From an uncultured Clostridia bacterium (GTDB lineage: Bacteria > Bacillota > Clostridia > Christensenellales > Borkfalkiaceae), in NCBI GenBank assembly GCA_947174415.1, contig CAMWIW010000015.1, forward strand, positions 1 to 39,058: a DNA stretch of 39,058 bases, given 5' to 3'. The notes under the pieces are model-generated. The model saw only the letters and a list, made by a program, of their open reading frames with translations, ran no database searches and was not told the origin of the DNA. Each line of letters begins with the position of its first letter. The stretch's first letter is position 1. Shown piece after piece: positions 32,382 to 39,058 of this stretch. The translations under genes and the position numbers were made by a program.

Positions 32382-34562
32382 TCAAAAAACCGATTGTTCG
32401 GAATGTCCGCGCGTATAGCTCTTAAAGTATTCGCGCAAAGACCTGCCGCTTTTACAAATATCAATTAATTTTTGAGGTTCAGCTTGCAAAGTGCAGTCTA
32501 AAAGCGCACCCGTGTGCGTTTCCGATGCCAGACTTGCGCAATTGTACAACTCGAACCTGCAAGCACCCGTACCGTACCGTCTTAAAGGAAACTGCCTCCC
32601 GTTTTCGTCTGTAAGCGTATAGTTTTCTCTCTTATCGCAGCTTGCACACTTTTTTTCGAACGGGCAGTATATCAAATCCATAACTTTAATATCCCCCGCC
32701 GTCAGATAGAAAGTATTTCCCATCGAAATTTTATCGGCTTCGGAAACTGTCAGTTCCTTTGAAAGCGCGATATATTCAGCCTTGCAAAGCGCAGTATCTA
32801 TTCGGTTTGAAATATTGAACCCCGTTCCCGCAAACAACGGAATTCCGAGTTCTTTCGCAAGCGCAATTGCATACGTGCCGTCAGAGTAAATCCCGTCGAA
32901 AAACGGTATGATTTTCTTTACTTCCTGAATTTCTTTACCCGTAAGATACGGCGGAATATAAAGATACTTTTCTCCCTTAAATCCTTTTGTAAGCGCGGAA
33001 ATATCACTGTTAAAATCTGACAGTTTAAGTATGCCTATATCTGCGTTTAAATTATGTAAATTTGTGCAAATTGCCGCAACTTTGGTATTTTTTTCACTGA
33101 TTTTCTGTGAAAAATTAAAGTTAGGCGTGATAATATTATGAAAATTTTCAGTTATGCTTTTATAAAAATTCCCGTAAGAAGTTCTTCTCAACGCGTTCAG
33201 TTCGGACGCTGGCATAAACACGCCGTCCGTATTCACTCCCAAGAAACGAACTTCAAAAGGATATTTGTCCACCTTTTTAAACGCCACTTTAATATCTTCA
33301 ACCGTCAAAGGTCTATTTTGCGCGCTTTCAAGATGTTTATCACCGTAAAAAGCCATGCCGTTAATAAATATTTCGGCTTTTTTGCCAGAAATCAGGTTAA
33401 TTTCAAGCTTTACGGGCAATTTTTTTTCAGCTGAAAGCAGTCTTGCATTGAGCGCGGTATCTGTTGTAATAAAAACCTTATCTCCGTTTCTAAGGCGCGC
33501 TTTGGTTGAAAGTACGAACCCGTTTTTAGTACCACAAAGATAGCTCGCTCCGCCGACCTCCTTCCCGTTTCTTAATATCTTAAAGCCGTCGCCTTTTGTG
33601 AAATTTTGGCGGCAAATGCATACAAATTTGCCGTTTTCAACCTTAATTACCCCAACAAACTCGCCGATATGACCTTGCACTTGCGGAGACAAAAAAGATT
33701 TATCTTGTCCGAAAGCAAGTCCTTTGGTGTAGTTACCGCGGTTATAAGTGCGCTTTAAGTCGCTAAAATCACTGTCTGTTGAACAATTATCAATCAAATT
33801 TACATAATATTTCACGGCGGCTGAAACGTATTCGGGACGCCTCATTCTACCCTCTATTTTAAACGACGCCACCCCCGCCGAAATCAACCTTTCAATATTT
33901 TCGCCAACACTAAGATCTGACAAAGATAGCCTGTACGCACTTTCTTCAAATCCTTCACGGTCGATAGAATACTTCTTTCTGCAAGGTTGTTTACATTTTC
34001 CGCGGTTACCGCTGTTTCCGCCCGCAAACGAAGAAAGATAACACTGTCCCGAAAAACAGGTGCAAAGCGCACCCTGCACGAAAACTTCGGTTTCGATTAT
34101 TTTTGTTATCTCTTCAATATCTTCAATAGCCGTCTCTCTTGCCAAAATCACGCGCGAAAAGCCGTATTCTTTGGCAAGCTTTGCGCCGTAGGCGTTGCAA
34201 ACGCCCGCTTGCGTTGAAAGGTGCAAAACCATTTCGGAGCAGCTTTCTTTCAGAAATTTGCCTACAAATATATCTGAAAGAATAATTGCGTCCGCGCCCT
34301 TATTCCACGCTTTTACGGCCGATACAATAAAATCATCCAACTCACCGTCTTTGACGAGTGTGTTCATTGCAACGTAAACTTTTACGCCCAAAGCATGACA
34401 ATATCTTGCAATTTCTTCAAAGTTTTCGTAGTCGAAATTCTCCGCAGAACTTCTTGCGGAGTAAGCTTTCAAACCCAAATATACCGCGTTTGCGCCAGCG
34501 TTGACTGCTGCCAAAACACTGTTTTTATCCCCTGCGGGAGCTAAAATTTCAGCTTTATTCAT
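32382..34562 (-). CDS. U32-family protein, RlhA-like
   Basis: Long U32 family protein of 726 residues with the collagenase-like N-terminal barrel (EILAPAGDKNSVLAAVNAGANAVYLG) and a further C-terminal region comparable with RlhA. The cysteine cluster around 165-195 (CTCFSGQC, then CKQPC) is the conserved metal-cluster region. Although annotated as peptidases, the studied members RlhA and TrhP hydroxylate 23S rRNA C2501 and tRNA uridine 34. A second cysteine group (CPFEKKCASCDKR, about 635-647) lies near the end. An RNA hydroxylation role is inferred. It overlaps the HAD gene by 8 bases and leads into mutS2. Confidence 0.92.
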   Translation of the reverse strand: MNKAEILAPAGDKNSVLAAVNAGANAVYLGLKAYSARSSAENFDYENFEEIARYCHALGVKVYVAMNTLVKDGELDDFIVSAVKAWNKGADAIILSDIFVGKFLKESCSEMVLHLSTQAGVCNAYGAKLAKEYGFSRVILARETAIEDIEEITKIIETEVFVQGALCTCFSGQCYLSSFAGGNSGNRGKCKQPCRKKYSIDREGFEESAYRLSLSDLSVGENIERLISAGVASFKIEGRMRRPEYVSAAVKYYVNLIDNCSTDSDFSDLKRTYNRGNYTKGLAFGQDKSFLSPQVQGHIGEFVGVIKVENGKFVCICRQNFTKGDGFKILRNGKEVGGASYLCGTKNGFVLSTKARLRNGDKVFITTDTALNARLLSAEKKLPVKLEINLISGKKAEIFINGMAFYGDKHLESAQNRPLTVEDIKVAFKKVDKYPFEVRFLGVNTDGVFMPASELNALRRTSYGNFYKSITENFHNIITPNFNFSQKISEKNTKVAAICTNLHNLNADIGILKLSDFNSDISALTKGFKGEKYLYIPPYLTGKEIQEVKKIIPFFDGIYSDGTYAIALAKELGIPLFAGTGFNISNRIDTALCKAEYIALSKELTVSEADKISMGNTFYLTAGDIKVMDLIYCPFEKKCASCDKRENYTLTDENGRQFPLRRYGTGACRFELYNCASLASETHTGALLDCTLQAEPQKLIDICKSGRSLREYFKSYTRGHSEQSVF

Positions 34563-35385
34563 TCAAAAATCCGAATTTTTCTATTACCTCGGCAACCGCT
34601 CCTTCATTGTTGGAAACGGATATAAAATCCGCCGCATTCTTTAACGCTTCGGTAGCGTTACCCACGGCAACACCTATTCCCGCTGCCTTTATCATGGATA
34701 AGTCGTTTAAGTTATCACCGACGGCAACGGTTTTTTCAATGGGAATACCGAACTCGTTGGCCAAGAATTTGACTGCCTCGCCTTTATTGTCGTTAAGGGG
34801 CGAAATCTCAACCAACACTTTTGCACTGCAAGTAACGTCGTATTTGCCGCTCAATCTTCTGCTTAATTCCGCATACAGCGCGGCTTGCTCTTCGTGCGCA
34901 ACCAAAATCGCTACTTTTTGACAGAAAAGTTTGCGTTTTAAAACGAATTCGGCAATATCTTCTTCAACGTATTGCGCATCTATACCCACAATTCTCTCAT
35001 ACCTTTGCAGGTATTCGTTATTTTTTGGAATGTCGGTATACAACTCGTCGCCGCTGTAAACGTTAACAGGGTGTCCGAGCTCTTTTATATTGCGGCAAAT
35101 TTCGGCAATGCCCTCGCTTTCGATACCGCCTGATTTTAAAATTTTACCACTTTCAATATCTGCAATTACCGTTCCCTGATAGGCAACTACAAGCCCTTTT
35201 AACCCTAATTCCCTGACGCGCGGCAAAATACAGCAAGTCATTCTTCCCGTGCATACGGCAAATACTCCGCCACAGGCAATATAATTTTTTATAGCATTGC
35301 GCACATCGGGCAAAATTTGCTGATTGTCGTCTATGAGCGTTCCGTCGAAATCGGATACTATAAGTTTATAATTTAATTTCTTCAT
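34555..35385 (-). CDS. Cof-type HAD-IIB phosphatase
   Basis: Haloacid dehalogenase superfamily phosphatase of 276 residues, Cof subfamily with the type IIB cap. Motif I is SDFDGTLID (11-19) with the nucleophile Asp12, motif II CTGRM (45-49), the lysine motif NDNKGEA around 201-207 and motif IV GDNLNDLSM around 223-231. Such enzymes hydrolyse sugar phosphates and flavin or vitamin phosphates; this one's substrate cannot be told. Its ATG overlaps the uvrC stop (ATGA) and its end overlaps the U32 gene, so the four genes form one coupled unit. Confidence 0.94.
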   Translation of the reverse strand: MKKLNYKLIVSDFDGTLIDDNQQILPDVRNAIKNYIACGGVFAVCTGRMTCCILPRVRELGLKGLVVAYQGTVIADIESGKILKSGGIESEGIAEICRNIKELGHPVNVYSGDELYTDIPKNNEYLQRYERIVGIDAQYVEEDIAEFVLKRKLFCQKVAILVAHEEQAALYAELSRRLSGKYDVTCSAKVLVEISPLNDNKGEAVKFLANEFGIPIEKTVAVGDNLNDLSMIKAAGIGVAVGNATEALKNAADFISVSNNEGAVAEVIEKFGFLNE

Positions 35386-37190
35386 AAGTTTTCTTTTAAA
35401 TAATCGTAAATATTTTGCGCTATCGTCTTTGAAATTCCGTCTACTTCTGCAAGCTCGTCCACGCTCGCGCTTATAATTTTATCAAGCGTGCCGAACTTTT
35501 CTAAAAGTGCCATTCTCTTAACCTTTCCCACGCCTTCGATTTCCGACAAGACGCTTTGAAGGTTGCGTTTCGAATGAAGATTTCTGAAATAAGTTATTGC
35601 AAAACGGTGCGCCTCGTCGCGTATCCGCTGCAACATTTTCAAGGAATAATCGCGATGTGATATTTTTACGCTCTCCTCCGAATAAAGCGTAAAAACCTCT
35701 TCTTCGCGCTTTGCAAGAGAAATAAGCTCGATTCCGTCGATATTTTTTCGGTCGAAAATCTCTTTTACTGCCGATAACTGCCCCTTGCCGCCGTCAATTA
35801 TAATGAGGTCGGGTTTGGGAAATTTTTCTTCTTCGTCCGTTCCGAGTTTGTCGAGCCGACGGGTCAGAACCTCCTGCAAAGAGGCGAAATCGTTCGCGCC
35901 CTCAACGGTTTTTATTTTAAAGCGGCGGTAGCTGTTTCTGTCCGCCTCACCATCGATAAATACGACCATCGAACCGACTTTATCTACACCGCTGATATTC
36001 GAAATATCGTAGCACTCCATTCTCCGAGGATAAGATTTTAACGAAAGCAACTCCTGCAAATGCTTGCAAGCGTTCACCGTCATATCGTCCTTGTGCTTTA
36101 TCTTATCAACCGATTTTTCCAAATACTCTTCGGCGTTCTTTTTTGCCATTTGCAAAAGCCTTGCCTTGTCGCCCTGCTTTGCAAGCGTTACGTCTAAGCT
36201 TTTATCGAACTTTTCTTTAAAGTAGTTCTGTAAAAGTTCCTTTTCGCAAAACTCTTCGCATATAATTTCAGCCGGTATTTCGTGGTGTTGATAATACTGA
36301 ACTATAAATCCCGTTAAAGCCTCGCCGTCCGTCAAGTGTGCTTCGTCCAATGCAAAGGAGCTTCCGCCTTGCATTATTCCCTTGCGGGTAACGAGAATAT
36401 TAACGGCGGAATAAAGTCCGTTAGTAGCGAACGCAATTATGTCTGCATCGATATAACGGTTTAAAGAAGTTATACGCTTTGCCTCCAACTTAGAAAGCAT
36501 TTCAAGCTTTTTCTTATAGTCAAGGGCAAGTTCGAAGTTTTCGTTTTCTGCTGCTACCGTCATTTTATTTTGCAGTAAAGTTTCTGCGTCTTTATAGTTG
36601 CCGTCAAGAAAGCTTAACGCGTTTTTCACGCGAACGGCGTATTCTTCTCTACTTATTTTGCCCGCGCACGGGGCGTAACATCTGCCTATGTGATAGTTCA
36701 GACACTCACGCTTTTTGCCCGTAGTTGCCGTGTGGCAAAGTCGCACGCAATAAGTTAGTTGAAGAATATCCAAAACGTCTTTACAGCTAATTCCACCCAT
36801 AAAAGGACCGAAATACTTGCCGCCGTCCTTTTTGATTTTGCGGGTTATCGAAAAGTTGGGAAACTCTTCCCGCATATTTACTTTTACGTACGGGTAAGTT
36901 TTATCGTCCTTTAAAAGAATGTTGTATTTTGGCTTGTATTTTTTTATTAGGTTATTTTCAAGTGCGAGAGCGTCAATTTCTGTATTTGTTATGATATAGT
37001 TGAAATCTGCGATATTTTCAACCATTTTCATTACTTTTTCGGGCTTTTCGGAACTGTGAAAATATTGCCGCACTCTGTTTTTCAGAATACGCGCCTTGCC
37101 GACGTATATTACGTTTTTATATTCGTCAAGCATTATATATACGCCCGGATTATCAGGCAGAAGTTTTAACTTTTCCTTTATAACGTCCAT
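35382..37190 (-). CDS. uvrC: Excinuclease ABC subunit C
   Basis: Nucleotide excision repair nuclease, 602 residues. The N-terminal GIY-YIG domain (about 12-95, NPGVYIMLDEYKNVIYVGKA) makes the 3' incision. A cysteine-rich linker (CHTATTGKKRECLNYHIGRCYAPC, broken here by residues near 151-175) precedes the UVR domain that binds UvrB (about 205-240). The RNase H-like domain (about 380-540, with DISNISG and DGGKGQL) makes the 5' incision, and helix-hairpin-helix motifs close the protein (about 550-602). It has its own promoter and an AGGG site 4 bases before the ATG, and heads the uvrC-HAD-U32-mutS2 unit. Confidence 0.97.
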   Translation of the reverse strand: MDVIKEKLKLLPDNPGVYIMLDEYKNVIYVGKARILKNRVRQYFHSSEKPEKVMKMVENIADFNYIITNTEIDALALENNLIKKYKPKYNILLKDDKTYPYVKVNMREEFPNFSITRKIKKDGGKYFGPFMGGISCKDVLDILQLTYCVRLCHTATTGKKRECLNYHIGRCYAPCAGKISREEYAVRVKNALSFLDGNYKDAETLLQNKMTVAAENENFELALDYKKKLEMLSKLEAKRITSLNRYIDADIIAFATNGLYSAVNILVTRKGIMQGGSSFALDEAHLTDGEALTGFIVQYYQHHEIPAEIICEEFCEKELLQNYFKEKFDKSLDVTLAKQGDKARLLQMAKKNAEEYLEKSVDKIKHKDDMTVNACKHLQELLSLKSYPRRMECYDISNISGVDKVGSMVVFIDGEADRNSYRRFKIKTVEGANDFASLQEVLTRRLDKLGTDEEEKFPKPDLIIIDGGKGQLSAVKEIFDRKNIDGIELISLAKREEEVFTLYSEESVKISHRDYSLKMLQRIRDEAHRFAITYFRNLHSKRNLQSVLSEIEGVGKVKRMALLEKFGTLDKIISASVDELAEVDGISKTIAQNIYDYLKENL

Positions 37191-37205
37191 AATTCCCTAC
37201 TTTAA

Positions 37206-37234
37206 AGTATACCATATATGCAAAACATTTGCAA
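37206..37234 (-). promoter_or_regulatory. uvrC operon promoter
   Basis: Minus strand TTGCAA (37234-37229), a 17-base spacer ending TGG and TATACT (37211-37206), an extended -10 promoter. It lies a few bases past the terminator of the pectate lyase gene. The leader is about 10 bases. Confidence 0.8.
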
Positions 37235-37238
37235 TATA

Positions 37239-37266
37239 AAAAATCTTGCCTTTCGGCAAGATTTTT
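37239..37266 (-). terminator. Terminator of the pectate lyase gene
   Basis: AAAAATCTTGCC (37239-37250) and GGCAAGATTTTT (37255-37266) form a 12-base-pair hairpin; on the minus strand the loop is GAAA and the T run is part of and follows the stem. It is 12 bases past the stop codon. Confidence 0.9.
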
Positions 37267-37278
37267 ATAATGGGAATT

Positions 37279-39058
37279 TTAATTTTTGTGAACGCCAGAA
37301 AGCTGAGGAATAACAGTCGGCACGTCTGCGGTATCGTCCATTCTTGTTACGCTTGACTTCTTATTCGCACTGTCGTAGTAGAAAACTGACGAGTTTGTAT
37401 CAAAGTCCTGATAAAACATATTGTTATTTGCAACTGTATTCGTTCTGTTGTTTACTACTACGATAAATGGTGAGTGCATTGCAGTATCTTTAGGCTGTTC
37501 AATTTCAGGCATTGCCTGATAAGAATATCCCTTACCGTTTAGTACACAGTTATAAATTTTTGCAACGCCGTAGCTATTTGCAGTACTCGAATTATAACTC
37601 TGAATGTCTATCATTGTGTTATTGCTGCCGTCGAAGTAGCAGTTTTCAATGAATGCGTAAGCGTAAGACCTCAACGAAATACTCGTGTTGCTGTCGTGAT
37701 AATAGTTGTTGTACATATGCATATTTGCCTGCCTTGCAAGGGGCAATCTGCTTTGACAAGTATCATAATAATTGTGGTGGAAGGTAACATTTGCCGTCTT
37801 ACTGCTATTGTCCGAACCGATAAGACCCGTTTTATGGTTCTCATAATAATGATTGTATGAAATCGTTATATAAGAACAACGCTTGAAATCGGTTGCGCCG
37901 TCGCCCTCATGTTTATCCTGATCGTCTGAGGCGTCCCAATAGTTTCTCCCTTCATTAAAAGTATTGTTGTGTACCCAAATTCTTTGAGAATCAAAAGAGT
38001 CGACGTTATCGTAATTTGAACCGCCTTCAAAACTGCAAGCATCCTCAGTATAGTCATCAAAGGTGATGTTTCTTATTTCAATTGACTTTGCATATCTCCA
38101 AGTAAAGCCCCACTGGAAGATTTCTGCGTCTGTTCCTATACCCTCTACGGTAATGTTTTGGGGGTGCGAACTGCTACCGCCTATTGACATATTGTTCCAA
38201 CAAGTATCTGAACCTAACGTCATAGTACTTGTCAATCCGTCAAGCGCTGAAATACCTTCTTCAAGATTAAAGACTTTCTTTCCGTTAACGGTTATTTCTG
38301 TTAAATCACTCTGCTTATAACTACCCGATCCTAAATTTGTACCGAATTTAGTATTCGTCTGCGCAATAGCTTCTGCGGACGTAAGTTTATTTCCAGCCTT
38401 GGTATATTCAATTATTTGGTTATCACCGTCGTGCGCCCAAGTAGGTGCGGCAATTCTACCGACTATACGGACTATGACAGGCGTACCCGTTGTTGCTGCC
38501 GCTAAAATGTTTTTAAGTCCCGTATAAGTCTTACTTCCTATCTTTGCAGAAACTGTATTTTTAGTTGCTTCGGTTACGTAAACGATTACCGCTCCACTCT
38601 TGGGCGTACCGTCGTCATTGTATCCGCCGACGCCGCTTGTATAGTTAAAGTGCGCGTAGCCGGAACGATCGTATGCGGTAACGGTTACAGGTCTTTCCGC
38701 AGTCTGACTGCCTGCCGTTACTTTTAAAGTATAGTCGCCTGCTTTTAAACCGACTGCGTCAGCGCGAACGACGCCGTTTGCCGTATCCACACGAACAAGC
38801 TCGTCGTCGATAGTAGTATACGCACTTGCACCTGACGCTTTATATGCAACGGAATAACTGCTTACTCCGCTTACCGTATTAAACTCTACGTAAGCGCCCT
38901 CTTCATAGCCGGCGCAAGCTATTACAGCCAAACTACCCGAAGAAATTTTAGTCCAGCTTGCCCAATATTCTTTATTGCCCGTAGCGTTTGCGGCAATTTG
39001 GGTTACGGGATTTCCGTTAAAGTTCTCGTTATCGTACCAACCGTTGAAAGTATAACCG
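37279..39058 (-). CDS. Secreted PL1-type pectate lyase with InlB-like repeat (5' end missing)
   Basis: The reading frame is open to the right edge; the start and signal peptide lie outside, and 592 residues are visible. The first part (39057 to about 38930) reads GYTFNGWYDNENFNG and ends YWASW, the Listeria-Bacteroides/InlB B-repeat seen in large surface proteins. An Ig- or fibronectin-like beta domain follows (to about 38650). The rest is a right-handed beta-helix of polysaccharide lyase family 1: RIWVHNNTF, YITISYNHYYENHKTGLIG, VTFHHNYYD and RLPLAR (near 37735-37752), which holds the presumed catalytic arginine. It should cleave pectate outside the cell by beta-elimination. No C-terminal sorting signal is present. 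Confidence 0.88.
   Translation of the reverse strand, partial: GYTFNGWYDNENFNGNPVTQIAANATGNKEYWASWTKISSGSLAVIACAGYEEGAYVEFNTVSGVSSYSVAYKASGASAYTTIDDELVRVDTANGVVRADAVGLKAGDYTLKVTAGSQTAERPVTVTAYDRSGYAHFNYTSGVGGYNDDGTPKSGAVIVYVTEATKNTVSAKIGSKTYTGLKNILAAATTGTPVIVRIVGRIAAPTWAHDGDNQIIEYTKAGNKLTSAEAIAQTNTKFGTNLGSGSYKQSDLTEITVNGKKVFNLEEGISALDGLTSTMTLGSDTCWNNMSIGGSSSHPQNITVEGIGTDAEIFQWGFTWRYAKSIEIRNITFDDYTEDACSFEGGSNYDNVDSFDSQRIWVHNNTFNEGRNYWDASDDQDKHEGDGATDFKRCSYITISYNHYYENHKTGLIGSDNSSKTANVTFHHNYYDTCQSRLPLARQANMHMYNNYYHDSNTSISLRSYAYAFIENCYFDGSNNTMIDIQSYNSSTANSYGVAKIYNCVLNGKGYSYQAMPEIEQPKDTAMHSPFIVVVNNRTNTVANNNMFYQDFDTNSSVFYYDSANKKSSVTRMDDTADVPTVIPQLSGVHKN

Noticed and set aside
1-39058. CRISPR arrays, tRNA or rRNA genes, insertion sequences, prophage
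   Set aside because: No regularly spaced repeats, cloverleaf sequences, transposase or phage motifs were seen on either strand.

Overview
The window reads as a chromosomal segment of a low-to-mid GC, AT-spaced Bacillota genome, most likely an uncultured gut or rumen Clostridia-type bacterium. This rests on a threonine T-box ahead of thrS, an attenuated infC-rpmI-rplT leader, the murB-PHP-whiA-dnaE-pfkA order, a YlxY-like deacetylase next to an M16 peptidase, MutS2, and consensus sigma-A-type promoters (TTGACA-17-TATAAT) with strong AGGAGG sites. Species cannot be named from the sequence alone. No tRNA, rRNA, CRISPR array, insertion sequence or phage gene was seen.

Positions 1-6.9 kb hold a sugar-uptake locus around one AT-rich divergent control region (2638-2904). 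Leftward run a secreted GH16 beta-glucanase lipoprotein and two ABC permeases, the second cut by the window edge. Rightward run a lipoprotein solute-binding protein and a GH94 phosphorylase. The likely logic is extracellular cleavage of a beta-glucan, import of oligosaccharides and cytoplasmic phosphorolysis. At the far right, 37.3-39.06 kb, a secreted PL1 pectate-lyase-type protein with an InlB-like repeat enters the window, so both ends point to plant or microbial polysaccharide use.

The core between them is mostly housekeeping. From 6.9 to 16.7 kb, leftward: an acidic-tailed cysteine-motif protein of unknown function, a PfkB-type sugar kinase, pfkA, dnaE, whiA, a PHP phosphoesterase, murB and an orphan membrane-anchored binding-protein homologue. 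From 16.9 to 21.6 kb: yebC, a TrmH-type methyltransferase, rplT, rpmI, infC and thrS. leuS diverges from thrS (21.97-24.4 kb, rightward) and converges on acpP. From 24.7 to 29.9 kb is a tightly coupled leftward set: YlxY-like deacetylase, M16 peptidase, hypoxanthine/uracil-type DNA glycosylase, AlkD-like protein and tex. From 30.0 to 37.2 kb is a second coupled set: uvrC, a Cof-type HAD phosphatase, a U32 protein and mutS2.

The most interesting non-coding signals are a strand-specific tandem RNA structure at 16749-16822 upstream of the orphan binding-protein homologue, a switch-like leader before pfkA at 9357-9417, a complete Thr T-box, the infC attenuator, and a terminator squeezed between pfkA and the second sugar kinase. 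Gene calls rest on motifs read by eye; no database search was run.
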